Positions 54,350 to 64,000 of a stretch of 64,000 bases of DNA are shown in pieces. Source of the stretch: Sulfurimicrobium lacus (GTDB lineage: Bacteria; Pseudomonadota; Gammaproteobacteria; Burkholderiales; Sulfuricellaceae). The translations under genes and the position numbers were made by a program. The notes below the pieces were generated by a model. The model saw only the letters and a list, made by a program, of their open reading frames with translations, searched no databases and was not told where the DNA came from. The stretch is taken from positions 2,029,501-2,093,500 of the forward strand of contig NZ_AP022853.1 of NCBI RefSeq assembly GCF_011764585.1. The letters are read 5' to 3'. Position 1 is the first letter of the stretch, and each line of letters begins with the position of its first letter.

Positions 54350-55638
54350 AGGTCTTCTCCCAATAGGCGTTCCATTTCCGCCAGTCGCGTCTGTTCATCG
54401 GCCTGGGCCTTCAGCAGGTCCAGCTTGGCCTTGCGGATCTGGCGCTGCGCATCGAGCAGGGTGGCGAAATCGACCTTGCCGTTCTCGTAGCCGGCCAGCG
54501 CGGATTTGAAACTGAGCTCGGCTTGCGGCAGGAAACTGTCGCGCGTCAGGGTTTCCACCCGGCGAGCGGATTCGAGCGCCGACAGATTTTCCGCGAGTTC
54601 GGCGAGCAAGCGGTTCTGCGTCGACTCGCGGCGCGACTCTGCCGCGGCCAGCATGGACTGCGCCTCGCGCTCCTGGGAGCGGCGGCTTTTCTGCTGCAAC
54701 GGTATGTTGAGCTCGATCATCAATTCCCACTCATTGACCTTGCTGCCGACCTGGATGGGCGAAATGCCCAGGTTGAAATCGGGATAGCGGTTGCGGTAGG
54801 CCAGTTCGCGGCTTTTCGTCGCTGCCACGACGCGCTCTTCCGCGACGAACAGTTGCGGATTGTGGCTGCGCAGGCGGGCTTCCAGCGCGCCGTAGTCGAG
54901 CCTGGCGGGGGGCGGGAGAGGGCGCAATGCCAGCGGTTCCGCGAGCGGCGCCATGGCGGGTCGGTTCAGCAAGGCGTTGAGCTTGACCATGGAATGGTGA
55001 TGCTCGTTCTCGATGTTCACCAGTTCGGTACGCATGCCGGTCTGCTCGACCTGGGCGCGGATCACGTCCTGCTGTGGCACCAGACCGCTGGCGTAGCGCG
55101 CCCGGCTGATTTTTTCCAGGCTCCCGGCGAATTCGAGCAACTCGCGCGTCAGTTTCTCGGACCCGGCCAGCACGTAATATTGTGCGTAAAGCGTCTTGAT
55201 GCTCGCCGCCAGCTCATCCCAGCTCTGCGCGGCAAGGCCGCTGGCCTGGTGGGCCTCGGCTTCCGCCACGTCGCGTTTGAGGTCGCGCTTGCCCCAGAAT
55301 GGTACGGGCTGGATCAGGGTGTATTTGGTGCTGCCGATCCGGCTGGGAAGCAGGCTGGGCGCGGTGTCCGTGCCCTGGTTGGTGATGTCGCGCAATTCGG
55401 TGCGCAGCGTCGGGTCGGGCAATGACCCGGCGGGGTAGACGCGCTCCGCTGCAGCCTGAGCCTCATGGTTGGCCGCGGCGAAATCGGGGTTCCGGTTGCG
55501 CGCCAGTTCGAGCAGGCTTTCCACGTTGGCGCCGGGCAGCGGGCCGCCAGCGGCCAGCGCGGATGCGCTGAACAAGCCCAGCAGCAGGGCGATCAGGTGC
55601 GGCTTTCGCGGCACGAAGGCATTGCGATCGGGTTTCAT
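54346..55638 (-). CDS. cusC: Outer-membrane channel of the Cus system (TolC family)
   Basis: The product is 430 residues from ATG 55638. A signal peptide (LIALLLGLFSASALAAG) is followed by two OEP coiled-coil repeats (LELARNRNPDFAAANHEAQAAAERVYPAG and SARRVETLTRDSFLPQAELSFKSALAGYENGKVDF). It forms the exit duct for CusBA. The 3' end overlaps cusB by 4 nt. It lies 65 bp after cusF. The assignment as CusC rests on the operon. Confidence 0.88.
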   Translation of the reverse strand: MKPDRNAFVPRKPHLIALLLGLFSASALAAGGPLPGANVESLLELARNRNPDFAAANHEAQAAAERVYPAGSLPDPTLRTELRDITNQGTDTAPSLLPSRIGSTKYTLIQPVPFWGKRDLKRDVAEAEAHQASGLAAQSWDELAASIKTLYAQYYVLAGSEKLTRELLEFAGSLEKISRARYASGLVPQQDVIRAQVEQTGMRTELVNIENEHHHSMVKLNALLNRPAMAPLAEPLALRPLPPPARLDYGALEARLRSHNPQLFVAEERVVAATKSRELAYRNRYPDFNLGISPIQVGSKVNEWELMIELNIPLQQKSRRSQEREAQSMLAAAESRRESTQNRLLAELAENLSALESARRVETLTRDSFLPQAELSFKSALAGYENGKVDFATLLDAQRQIRKAKLDLLKAQADEQTRLAEMERLLGEDL

Positions 55639-55703
55639 GGACGTCGGTCCTCCAAAAAATGCAGCAACATCCCGAGGAAGCCATGTGGCTTCCTCGGGGG
55701 AGT

Positions 55704-56006
55704 TTATTTGGCGGATTCGATGTGCGAAATCACGTAGCCGTCCTTCGGGTCCTTGCTCAGGCCGAAGCTGACTGCCTGGCCGGTTTTGACTCGTGCCAGG
55801 CTTTTCTTGTCGGCGACCTTGAAGTCCATGGTCATGGCCGGCCACTTGAGCGCGGGGATGGCCTCGTGGCTAATGTTCACGATCCCGCCGGCAGCGTCGA
55901 CCTGGTTGACCATACCCTTGCCGCTCGCCACGTCGGCGGCATGAAGCGCCGAAACGGAGGTCAGCAGGGCGAATGCGGCGATGAAAGTGCTCAGGGTTTT
56001 TTTCAT
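55704..56006 (-). CDS. cusF: Periplasmic copper chaperone CusF
   Basis: The 100-residue protein has a signal peptide (cleavage after HAA, residue 24) and the CusF beta-barrel ligands: His in VNISHEAIP and Trp-Pro-x-Met-x-Met in LKWPAMTMDF. These His/Met/Met residues bind Cu(I) or Ag(I), with the Trp capping the site. It delivers metal to CusB. It is the second gene of the operon after the His-rich protein. Confidence 0.93.
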   Translation of the reverse strand: MKKTLSTFIAAFALLTSVSALHAADVASGKGMVNQVDAAGGIVNISHEAIPALKWPAMTMDFKVADKKSLARVKTGQAVSFGLSKDPKDGYVISHIESAK

Positions 56007-56089
56007 GATGTCATTCCTTGAATATCGTATACATAACCGAGCAATGGGCGTAGTTACCCATTCTCCGTTCTTGGGGCGATTTGGAAAAA

Positions 56090-56461
56090 TCAGGAGAAAA
56101 AAGCGAGAGGCGGATGTTGTGGCTGTTCGGGAAAGAACGGCAGGAAAGAATCGTTGGATATAGGTTGCGGTAATTTTACGGTATCGAAAATCAGCGCCAG
56201 TGGCGCAACAATCAAGGCGGGTTGAACGATCAGATGACACGAAGAGCAGTCGTCGCACGCCAGGTTCGCCTTGGCGATGGGGTGTGCATGGTGTGATGCC
56301 GCCATGTTTTGCCCATGGCATCCCTCATGCGGCGAACTCTCTGCGAGTTGCTCGTGTGCATGATGTTTCGGGCAGGCATGCATGGACTGCGCGGCGTAGC
56401 CCTGCAAGGGGAGCCACAGCAGCATGAAAGCGAGCATGAAACGGGCGAGGATCAATTTCAT
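56090..56461 (-). CDS. Exported His/Cys-rich small protein heading the cus operon
   Basis: The 123-residue protein has a signal peptide (FMLAFMLLWLPLQGYAA) then a segment very rich in His, Cys and Met: CPKHHAHEQ, CHGQNMAASHHAHP and CDDCSSCHL (residues 30-80), followed by a hydrophobic stretch and a Pro-rich tail. It resembles small proteins found at the head of copper operons and probably binds copper in the periplasm. Similar in layout to the small protein at 26647 before the other efflux operon. Function inferred. Confidence 0.65.
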   Translation of the reverse strand: MKLILARFMLAFMLLWLPLQGYAAQSMHACPKHHAHEQLAESSPHEGCHGQNMAASHHAHPIAKANLACDDCSSCHLIVQPALIVAPLALIFDTVKLPQPISNDSFLPFFPEQPQHPPLAFFS

Positions 56462-56562
56462 CGTGATCGGGTTTTGCGATTCGTGAGAACAGTTATCAAC
56501 ATAACCGAGACCCCGTGCGAGCGCAAGCGGTTTGGTGTCGTGCTCGACTCTTAACCCGCCGG

Positions 56563-56591
56563 TTTACCGCCTCGGACCAAACACGTATAAT
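56563..56591 (+). promoter_or_regulatory. Sigma-70 promoter of guaB
   Basis: TTTACC (56563-56568) and a perfect TATAAT (56586-56591) are spaced by 17 bp, with the start codon at 56623. The -35 box lies within the near-palindrome TTAACCCGCCGGTTTA (56551-56566), a possible operator. Confidence 0.7.
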
Positions 56592-56619
56592 CGCGCCTTT
56601 GTAATATTAAGGATAATAA

Positions 56620-58082
<1,463 letters not shown>

Positions 58083-58083
<1 letters not shown>

Positions 58084-58167
58084 TGAGGAGCTAGGGGTGA
58101 GGAGTGAGGAGTAAAAAAACTCTCTCCTCTCCCTTTAACTCTTCACTCCTTACTCTTCACTCCTCAC
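58083..58167. repeat. Heptameric repeats in inverted arms between guaB and guaA
   Basis: The left arm has heptamers GTGAGGA, GCTAGGG, GTGAGGA, GTGAGGA (58083-58110), then GTAAAAAAA. Read on the minus strand the right arm has GTGAGGA (58161-58167), GTGAAGA, GTAAGGA, GTGAAGA, GTTAAAG and two more degenerate units down to 58119. The two arms face each other and could form a long stem around the A run. The element begins at the last base of the guaB stop codon and leaves guaA (ATG 58184) without a purine-rich ribosome binding site. Confidence 0.8.
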
Positions 58168-58183
58168 TGCGAAGCGCCCGCCC

Positions 58184-59749
58184 ATGTCCCACCAGAAAAT
58201 CCTCATCCTCGACTTCGGTTCCCAATACACCCAGCTGATCGCCCGCCGCGTGCGCGAATCCAGCGTTTATTGCGAGCTGCATCCCTACGACGTCAGCCCC
58301 GAGTTCATCCGCGACTTCAAACCGCAGGGCATCATCCTTTCCGGCGGTCCTTCCTCGGTGTATGAGGAAGAAACGCCGCGTGCGCCGGATGTGGTATTCG
58401 ATCTCGGCGTGCCGGTGCTGGGTATCTGCTACGGCATGCAGACCATGGCTGCGCAATTGGGCGGCACGGTGGAAAACGCTTCGCATCGCGAATTCGGTTA
58501 TGCCGAGGTGCGTGCCCAGGGGCATTCCGCTTTGTTGCGCGACATTCAGGACCGCGGCAACGAGGAAGGCCACGGCTTGCTCGACGTGTGGATGAGCCAC
58601 GGAGACAAGGTGACTGCGCTGCCGGCCGGCTTCAAGGTGATCTGCTCCAATGCCGCCACCCCGATCGCCGGCATGGCGGACGAGGCGCGCCACTTCTACG
58701 GCGTGCAGTTCCACCCCGAAGTTACGCATACCCTGCAAGGCAAGGCCTTGTTCGAACGCTTCGTGCACGATATCTGCGGCTGCGGCTACGACTGGAACAT
58801 GCCGGATTATGTCGAGGAGGCCATCGGCAGGATTCGTTCCGAAGTGGGTTCCGACGAGGTTATTCTGGGCCTTTCCGGCGGCGTGGATTCGTCGGTGGTG
58901 GCAGCGCTGCTGCACCGCGCCATCGGCACGCAGCTCACCTGCGTGTTCGTGGATAACGGTCTGCTGCGCCTGAATGAAGCCGAGCAGGTCATGAAGACGT
59001 TTGCCGATAATCTCGGCGTCAAGGTCATTCATGTCGATGCCAGCGGCGAATTCATGAAGCACCTGACCGGGGTGATCGATCCGGAACAGAAACGCAAGAT
59101 CATCGGGCGCGAATTCGTCGAAGTATTTCAGCGCGAGTCGGCCAAGCTGCCGAATGCCAAATGGCTGGCGCAGGGCACTATCTACCCGGACGTGATCGAA
59201 TCGGCCGGCGCAAAGAACAACAAGGCACACGCGATCAAGTCGCACCACAATGTCGGCGGGCTGCCGGAAACCTTGCACCTGAAGCTGCTGGAACCCCTGC
59301 GCGAGCTGTTCAAGGACGAAGTGCGTGAACTGGGCATCGCGCTGGGACTGCCGCACGACATGGTGTACCGCCATCCCTTCCCGGGGCCAGGCCTTGGGGT
59401 GCGCATCCTGGGCGAGGTCAAGTTCGAATACGCCGAGTTGCTGCGCCGCGCCGATGCCATTTTCATCGAGGAATTGCGTGCTTCCGGCTGGTACGAGAAA
59501 ACCTCGCAGGCTTTTGCCGTGTTCCTGCCGGTCAAGTCGGTTGGGGTGATGGGCGACGGGCGCACGTACGACTACGTGGTGGCGCTGCGCGCCGTGCAGA
59601 CGCAGGACTTCATGACCGCGCACTGGGCCGAGTTGCCTTACACTTTGCTGGGCAAGGTCTCCAACCGCATCATCAACGAAGTGCGCGGGATCAATCGCGT
59701 GGTGTACGATATTTCCGGCAAGCCACCGGCAACCATCGAGTGGGAATGA
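58184..59749 (+). CDS. guaA: GMP synthase (glutamine-hydrolysing)
   Basis: The 521-residue protein has the class I amidotransferase domain ([15 protein letters not shown] with the catalytic Cys near residue 86; FHPEVTHT with the His-x-Glu), the ATP pyrophosphatase P-loop LSGGVDSSV near residue 235 and the C-terminal dimerisation domain ending KPPATIEWE. It converts XMP to GMP. No Shine-Dalgarno sequence precedes its ATG (GCGCCCGCCC); translation initiation may be inefficient or rely on features upstream. Confidence 0.96.
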   Translation: MSHQKILILDFGSQYTQLIARRVRESSVYCELHPYDVSPEFIRDFKPQGIILSGGPSSVYEEETPRAPDVVFDLGVPVLGICYGMQTMAAQLGGTVENASHREFGYAEVRAQGHSALLRDIQDRGNEEGHGLLDVWMSHGDKVTALPAGFKVICSNAATPIAGMADEARHFYGVQFHPEVTHTLQGKALFERFVHDICGCGYDWNMPDYVEEAIGRIRSEVGSDEVILGLSGGVDSSVVAALLHRAIGTQLTCVFVDNGLLRLNEAEQVMKTFADNLGVKVIHVDASGEFMKHLTGVIDPEQKRKIIGREFVEVFQRESAKLPNAKWLAQGTIYPDVIESAGAKNNKAHAIKSHHNVGGLPETLHLKLLEPLRELFKDEVRELGIALGLPHDMVYRHPFPGPGLGVRILGEVKFEYAELLRRADAIFIEELRASGWYEKTSQAFAVFLPVKSVGVMGDGRTYDYVVALRAVQTQDFMTAHWAELPYTLLGKVSNRIINEVRGINRVVYDISGKPPATIEWE

Positions 59750-59759
59750 GTAAGTAAGC

Positions 59760-60593
59760 ATGTCGGCGTTGAAAAGCAGCCTGATCGCCGTCCTGATAGC
59801 CTGCCTGCCGCTTGGCGCCGGTGCGGCGGCTAGGTATGGCGTAGCCGCGAAGCACGCTGCGGCAATGCCGGCCTCCGAGTCCGAGCAGCTCCAGGGCATA
59901 GTCAGCAATCTGCTGCAGGACAACGAGGATTTTGTCAAAAACCATAATGCCGCGTATTACAAGCCGCTCATCGCCGGCCAGACGCCGCGCGCCACCGTCG
60001 TGACCTGCTCCGATTCGCGGGTGCACACCCAGGCGTTCGACAAGACCCCCGACGGCGACCTGTTCATGGTGCGCAACATCGGCAACCAGCTGGTGACCGC
60101 CGAGGGCTCGGTCGAATACGGGGTGCATCATTTGCATACGCCGTTGCTGATTTTTGTCGGCCACTCTTCCTGCGGCGCGATCAATGCCGCTTCCGGCAAC
60201 TATGCCAAGGAATCCAGCGCTATCCGGCGCGAACTTAAAAGCATCAGGATAGCCAAGGGTGTAGCCAATGCAGATGGTGTGCGCACCAACGTGAACAATC
60301 AAGTGGCTGCTGCCTTGAAGAAATTCGCACATGAGGTGAAGCAGGGAGACCTGACCGTGATCGGTGCGGTATATGACTTTGCCAATGATTTCGGACAGGG
60401 CTTCGGAAAACTCAACGTGATCAATCTGAACGGCGAGACCGACAGAGCAAGAATCAAGGCCAGCAAACTAATTGCCGGCGCGGCCGTGCGGGAGAATCCT
60501 GCAGCAGGCAAACATTCAATCACAAGCGGTGGTGAGGCGCCCCGTCAGCCCAGGGCGGTCAATGCCGATTCGGCTGCGTATTCTTACCCCTAG
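59760..60593 (+). CDS. Exported beta-class carbonic anhydrase
   Basis: The 277-residue protein has a signal peptide (SLIAVLIACLPLGAGAAA) and the beta carbonic anhydrase zinc site: TCSDSRVHT (Cys, Asp, Arg) near residue 82 and GHSSCGA (His, Cys) near residue 137. It interconverts CO2 and bicarbonate, here in the periplasm, where it could supply inorganic carbon to uptake systems. A C-terminal tail of about 35 residues (ENPAAGKHSITSGGEAP onwards) is low complexity. It lies 10 bp after guaA and may be read through. Confidence 0.88.
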   Translation: MSALKSSLIAVLIACLPLGAGAAARYGVAAKHAAAMPASESEQLQGIVSNLLQDNEDFVKNHNAAYYKPLIAGQTPRATVVTCSDSRVHTQAFDKTPDGDLFMVRNIGNQLVTAEGSVEYGVHHLHTPLLIFVGHSSCGAINAASGNYAKESSAIRRELKSIRIAKGVANADGVRTNVNNQVAAALKKFAHEVKQGDLTVIGAVYDFANDFGQGFGKLNVINLNGETDRARIKASKLIAGAAVRENPAAGKHSITSGGEAPRQPRAVNADSAAYSYP

Positions 60594-60660
60594 GCGGCTG
60601 AAAGCGCCATAACGCACGACATAGCGAGTGAGGCAGAGCGGTTACGCCTTCGTCATATAA

Positions 60661-61194
60661 TTGCGCAAAATCAGAATCAATATAGAGAAGCAAACACTGG
60701 AACTCCTGGATGATGATTGTCCACTGAGGAGCTACTCGGTTTCAACCGCTAAAAATGGTGCGGGCGAACAATCCGGCAGTCTTCGTACTCCGCGAGGCAG
60801 GCACCAGATTCGCGCCAAGATCGGCGCAGGGCAGCCAGTTAACGCCGTCTTTTCTGGGCGGCGCCCCACGGGAGAAATTTATAATGCGGGGCTCGGGCAG
60901 TTGTTTCCCGAGCGGGACTGGATTCTTACTCGCATACTGTGGCTCTCGGGTTGCGAGCCCGGATTCAACCGGCTTGGGGAACTGGATACCATGCGCCGCT
61001 ATATTTACATTCACGGCACGGCTGACGAAAAGGCAATCGGCAGCCCTGTGTCTCATGGGTGCATACGCATGCGCAATCAGGACATCATCGAATTATTCGA
61101 CCTAGTGCCTGCCGGAACCCCAGTGGAAATCGTGTCCGGCGATATCGATCGAGAAAATGAGGGTGGCGAGCCTGACCCCCGGCACTTGCAATAA
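60661..61194 (+). CDS. L,D-transpeptidase (YkuD domain)
   Basis: The 177-residue protein has the YkuD active site: [20 protein letters not shown], with His and the nucleophile Cys near residues 119 and 136. L,D-transpeptidases cross-link peptidoglycan or attach proteins to it. No signal peptide is present from the TTG start at 60661, and no Shine-Dalgarno sequence is seen, so the start or export route is uncertain. The last 30 bp overlap the SRP RNA gene on the other strand. Confidence 0.85.
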   Translation: MRKIRINIEKQTLELLDDDCPLRSYSVSTAKNGAGEQSGSLRTPRGRHQIRAKIGAGQPVNAVFSGRRPTGEIYNAGLGQLFPERDWILTRILWLSGCEPGFNRLGELDTMRRYIYIHGTADEKAIGSPVSHGCIRMRNQDIIELFDLVPAGTPVEIVSGDIDRENEGGEPDPRHLQ

Positions 61195-61260
61195 ATAGCT
61201 GTGGCTGCTGGCTTCCGCCCCTGACCAGGTTCACTACCTTGCAATGCGGGGAGGCCCGCC
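61165..61260 (-). ncRNA. ffs: Signal recognition particle RNA (4.5S type)
   Basis: Read on the minus strand, the conserved apical part is present: GGTCAGG (61220-61226), a GGAA tetraloop (61213-61216) closed by GGC/GCC, and AGCAGCC (61203-61209). The 5' end (GGCGGGCCTCCCCGCA) pairs with the 3' end (TGCCGGGGGTCAGGCTCGCC), as in small bacterial SRP RNAs. With Ffh it targets membrane proteins. The ends (96 nt) are set by this pairing. The 3' third overlaps the end of the L,D-transpeptidase gene. Confidence 0.85.
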
Positions 61261-61274
61261 ATAAAACCGTGATT

Positions 61275-61301
61275 CTCGGAAATATTAGCAGCGTTTCCGA
61301 G
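61275..61301. promoter_or_regulatory. Perfect inverted repeat upstream of ffs
   Basis: CTCGGAAA (61275-61282) and TTTCCGAG (61294-61301) are perfect complements 11 bp apart. Between them, on the minus strand, lies TAATAT, a candidate -10 box for ffs. The repeat could be an operator or a hairpin in read-through RNA from the tRNA gene. Confidence 0.4.
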
Positions 61302-61311
61302 TGGAGAAACG

Positions 61312-61342
61312 AAAATGGGCTAGAGATATTACTCTAACCCAT
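61312..61342 (-). terminator. Intrinsic terminator of tRNA-Glu
   Basis: On the minus strand ATGGGTTAGAG (61332-61342) pairs with CTCTAGCCCAT (61315-61325) with one G-T wobble around a 6-nt loop, followed by TTTT (61312-61315). It lies 8 bp after the CCA end of the tRNA. The other strand is also T-rich, so it may work both ways. Confidence 0.8.
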
Positions 61343-61350
61343 TATTTATT

Positions 61351-61426
61351 TGGCGTCCCCAACGAGATTCGAACTCGTGTTACCGCCGTGAAAGGGCGGT
61401 GTCCTAGGCCTCTAGACGATAGGGAC
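61351..61426 (-). tRNA. tRNA-Glu (UUC anticodon)
   Basis: The 76-nt gene, read on the minus strand, starts GTCCCTATCGTCTAGAGGCC and ends in GACGCCA with the CCA encoded. The anticodon stem-loop is CCGCC-CTTTCAC-GGCGG with anticodon TTC. The T arm has GTTCGAATC. Acceptor GTCCC(TA) pairs with the 3' side GGGAC. It lies 8 nt downstream of a small membrane-protein gene and shares its promoter. Confidence 0.97.
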
Positions 61427-61434
61427 TGAAAACT

Positions 61435-61620
61435 TTACTTCTTTGTAAGCTGGGTTGTAGCCACGCCGACCAGTAACAAAACAAAACCGGCGGGTACCAA
61501 GCCTAACCAAAATCCTATTTTTTCGCCGTCACCGGTGGGCAGGTTATAAAAACCAACCACCAGGCCGATAACCGTAAGAATGAAACCAACATAAGATGAC
61601 ACAACACCCAGCCGGTTCAT
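61435..61620 (-). CDS. Small two-helix membrane protein co-transcribed with tRNA-Glu
   Basis: The 61-residue protein begins MNRLGVVSSYVGFILTVIGL and has two hydrophobic helices (residues 7-25 and 37-55) with a short polar turn (PTGDGEK) and a basic end (LTKK). It has no strong ribosome binding site. It lies between a strong promoter and tRNA-Glu on the same strand. I do not recognise a family; the clear membrane hairpin supports it being real. Confidence 0.6.
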   Translation of the reverse strand: MNRLGVVSSYVGFILTVIGLVVGFYNLPTGDGEKIGFWLGLVPAGFVLLLVGVATTQLTKK

Positions 61621-61655
61621 TTGATTTCGATTTCGTCTTGCAAAAAACTGTGCGA

Positions 61656-61684
61656 ATTATAGATATGCCTTGGCATGACGTCAA
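61656..61684 (-). promoter_or_regulatory. Strong sigma-70 promoter of the small membrane gene and tRNA-Glu
   Basis: Read on the minus strand, TTGACG (61679-61684) and a perfect TATAAT (61656-61661) are 17 bp apart. The spacer holds the palindrome ATGCC-AA-GGCAT, which could bind a regulator. This is the only good promoter upstream of the tRNA. Confidence 0.8.
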
Positions 61685-61726
61685 GCAAATAATGAGGCCA
61701 GTACTGTCTTTCCCGTATGTGGGCGA

Positions 61727-64000
61727 TCATGGTAAAAGTTCCTCGGCCTGTTGTGCCACGGCATCGAGGGCGGTTTCCATACGCTTCAAATTTAGTTCAA
61801 CACCCTCCCAATCTTCGACTTGAGCAGCGTGTTCCATGTTGCGGGCATTGAGTGCCATGTCGGTTGCAGCGATGTAACTGGATGCCCCCTTGATTTCGTG
61901 AGCAGCGCGCTGGCAGGATGTGGCATCCTTGTCGGCAAGGGCAGCGGCTATTCTTGCCAGCAATGGGCGGGTTGTTGTCAGGTAGAGCACGATCATCTCG
62001 CGTTGGAATGCCTGATCCATGCCCAGCGTTGAATTGAGGCGTGCCATATCGATAGCGGCATGCGTCGCTGATAATGGTGGCGCGAAACGTAACAGGATAT
62101 CTTCCAGAAATTCCGGCTTGAGCGGCTTAACCAGGTAGTCGTCCATGCCGCCGGCGAGGCAGCGCTCTTGATCGCCTGGCATGGCATTGGCGGTCATGGC
62201 GACAATAGGCTGGCGAGTGCCTTTGTGATGTTCCATACGGCGAATTTCTGCTGTGGCCTCGAAGCCATCAAGTTCCGGCATTTGGCAGTCCATCAGAATC
62301 AGGTCGAAGTGAGAACGGCTGGCCGCTTGCACCGCCTCATGCCCATTTACAGCGATTTCGGGCGATATGCCGAAACGCTCAAGCATGTGCTGGATCACTT
62401 TCCGATTGACACTGTTATCTTCCGCAACCAACACGTGTAAGGATTGGGGGACTGTGCCCTGCCTCGTCCGCGCGGGTGGTTCAGCAAGTCGTTCTGCGAT
62501 GTTGGCTGAGCAGTTTTGCTTTGCCAGTCGCACCGTGAACCAGAATCGACTGCCTTTCCCGGGCTCGCTTTCCATGCCGATTGCTCCGTCCATGAGTTCG
62601 ACCAGTTGTTTTGAAATGGCCAGGCCCAGCCCGGTGCCGCCATATTTGCGCGTAGTCGAGCCATCGGCTTGCGAGAAGGATTGGAACAGCCGGGAGGCAG
62701 TTTGCGGCGCAATGCCGATGCCTGTGTCGCGTACTTCGAGGCGCACGACGATGTCGCGCTGCGTCTCCTCTTGCAGGTGGGCGTCGATGACGATTTCCCC
62801 TTGATCGGTGAACTTGATTGCATTGTCTGTCAGATTCGCGAGAATCTGCCGTAGTCGGCCTGGGTCGCCGTGCAGCAGGGGAGGGAGCGCCGCTTCGATG
62901 TGGCAGGTTAACTGCAGGCCCTTGTGCTGTGTGCGAGGAGTAAAAAGCTTCCTGATCCCATCCACGGTTTCGCGGAGATCGAAGTCGATGAGGTCGAGTT
63001 CGAGCTTGCCCGCTTCGATTTTAGAGAAATCGAGAATGTCGTTGATGATGGTCAGAAGCGCTTCCGCGGACTGGCTGATGGTTTCGGCATAATCGCGTTG
63101 CTGAGGAGATAGCGGCGTATCGAGCAGGAGGCTGATCATGCCGGTGATGCCATTCATCGGTGTACGAATTTCGTGGCTGACGTTGGCGACGAATTCCGAT
63201 TTCAGCTTCGATGCGTCGAGGGCCGCGTCATAGGCTTTCTTAAGGGTTTCCTCCGCAAGTTTGCGTTCGGTAATGTCGCGGATAATTGCCTGGGTAATGA
63301 CCTGGTTGTCCAGCGTCATGGAGTGCAAGGCGATTTCGGCCGGGAAAATTGTCCCATCGGCTCTTTTTCCTCGCCACTCGAAATAACAGTGTCCCGCCTC
63401 CATTGCCTGACGGATATGGGTCTTGGCGTAGGAGCGGGTGTCCGTTCCGTCTGCTTGTTGCGGCGGCCCGAGGTCGGTTGGCGACATATGGGTGAATTGC
63501 TGGGGCGAAGCGACCTGGAACATGCGCAAAGCAGCAGGGTTGCAGTCGGCGAAATGATCCTGGTCCATCAACACAATCCCATCCGAGTTGGTGTCGAACA
63601 GCGTCTTGAACTTCAGTTGTCCCTTCTCAATCTCAAGCGCCTGCTGGGCTGCACGCCGGATGACCACGATGGCGATTATTATCCCCAGAAAGGCAGCAGA
63701 GGCGCCGAGCATAATCATGAGCAATTCGGTCTGGTCATACGATTGCGCGGCTTCTTCAGCAGCTTTGCGACTAGCATCGCGCTGGAGCTTGAGCAAATCA
63801 TCCAGTTCATGCAGCAGTTTTTTCTGAATCGGGATCGCCTGCGAGATCAGTAACTCCAGTGCTGATGCACTGTCGTGATCGGTTGCGCGCTCGATGGTTC
63901 GGATAACGATTGGCTGGGTGATCGAAGTAAGGTTGTCGATGCTGTCCAGCACGATTGCTTCGTCGTTATTGGATATCATGGTATGCAGTTTTTGCCGCGC
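61727..64000 (-). CDS. BarA/GacS-like hybrid sensor histidine kinase (5' end cut by window edge)
   Basis: At least 757 residues are visible and the frame is open to the right edge, so the N-terminus is missing. In order: part of a helical periplasmic sensor (like 4HB), one transmembrane helix ([18 protein letters not shown]), a PAS domain, HisKA with [10 protein letters not shown] (phospho-acceptor His), an HATPase with DNAIKF, DTGIGI and GGTGLGL, a receiver domain with [13 protein letters not shown] (phospho-acceptor Asp) and VKPL, and an HPt domain with [12 protein letters not shown]. This is a complete internal phosphorelay. The partner response regulator is not in the window. Confidence 0.93.
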   Translation of the reverse strand, partial: ARQKLHTMISNNDEAIVLDSIDNLTSITQPIVIRTIERATDHDSASALELLISQAIPIQKKLLHELDDLLKLQRDASRKAAEEAAQSYDQTELLMIMLGASAAFLGIIIAIVVIRRAAQQALEIEKGQLKFKTLFDTNSDGIVLMDQDHFADCNPAALRMFQVASPQQFTHMSPTDLGPPQQADGTDTRSYAKTHIRQAMEAGHCYFEWRGKRADGTIFPAEIALHSMTLDNQVITQAIIRDITERKLAEETLKKAYDAALDASKLKSEFVANVSHEIRTPMNGITGMISLLLDTPLSPQQRDYAETISQSAEALLTIINDILDFSKIEAGKLELDLIDFDLRETVDGIRKLFTPRTQHKGLQLTCHIEAALPPLLHGDPGRLRQILANLTDNAIKFTDQGEIVIDAHLQEETQRDIVVRLEVRDTGIGIAPQTASRLFQSFSQADGSTTRKYGGTGLGLAISKQLVELMDGAIGMESEPGKGSRFWFTVRLAKQNCSANIAERLAEPPARTRQGTVPQSLHVLVAEDNSVNRKVIQHMLERFGISPEIAVNGHEAVQAASRSHFDLILMDCQMPELDGFEATAEIRRMEHHKGTRQPIVAMTANAMPGDQERCLAGGMDDYLVKPLKPEFLEDILLRFAPPLSATHAAIDMARLNSTLGMDQAFQREMIVLYLTTTRPLLARIAAALADKDATSCQRAAHEIKGASSYIAATDMALNARNMEHAAQVEDWEGVELNLKRMETALDAVAQQAEELLP

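Noticed and set aside
58157-59938. A 593-codon minus-strand frame covering guaA
   Set aside because: Antisense shadow of guaA and the start of the carbonic anhydrase gene; no domains.

Overview
The window is a gene-dense, roughly 60% GC stretch of a proteobacterial chromosome. Gene content points to a Betaproteobacterium, probably a Nitrosomonadales-type lithotroph: yceD-rpmF-plsX-fabHDG-acpP-fabF order, two-subunit pyruvate carboxylase, class I fumarase, c-type cytochromes and a Cyc2-like porin-cytochrome. The species cannot be named from the sequence alone.

Layout. 1-4.7 kb (minus): a methyltransferase cut by the window edge, a Maf nucleotidase and pyruvate carboxylase. 4.8-10.9 kb (plus): ribosomal protein L32 and the phospholipid/fatty-acid synthesis operon. 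10.9-22 kb (plus): pabB, a degenerate HPt/HD-GYP protein, fumarase, a giant AsmA-like DUF748 protein and an unusual bifunctional penicillin-binding protein. 22-26.6 kb: metG, Mrp/ApbC, dcd. 26.6-33 kb: a CzcCBA-type metal efflux operon. 33-36 kb: a Cyc2-like outer-membrane cytochrome-porin, a diheme cytochrome c and a YceI protein. 36-41 kb: class I aldolase, an MFS transporter, a sigma-54 activator, an intergenic region holding a strong sigma-54 promoter and a putative small RNA, and a NifX-like protein. 41-48 kb: N-degron transferases aat/bpt with a truncated haemoglobin, MscS, thyA-folA, a metallo-hydrolase, a nitronate monooxygenase and a CBS protein. 48.3-56.5 kb (minus): a Cus-type copper/silver efflux operon with a cytochrome and a DUF302 protein. 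56.6-61.2 kb (plus): guaB, guaA, an exported beta carbonic anhydrase and an L,D-transpeptidase. 61.2-64 kb (minus): the SRP RNA gene, tRNA-Glu, a small membrane protein and a BarA-like hybrid kinase running off the end.

The housekeeping core is ordinary. The unusual material is accessory. (1) Palindromic GC-rich repeats invade the cus operon: two flank a DUF559 (Vsr-like) endonuclease gene between cusB and cusA in inverted orientation, and an inverted pair lies in frame inside cusA. (2) A near-consensus sigma-54 promoter is followed within about 70-100 nt by two intrinsic terminators and has no open reading frame, next to a sigma-54 activator. (3) The Cyc2-like cluster suggests extracellular electron uptake, possibly Fe(II) oxidation. 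(4) Smaller oddities include an in-frame duplication of a membrane segment in a PBP, an SRP RNA gene overlapping a coding sequence, candidate leaderless genes and a 35-residue Cys-rich peptide before aat.
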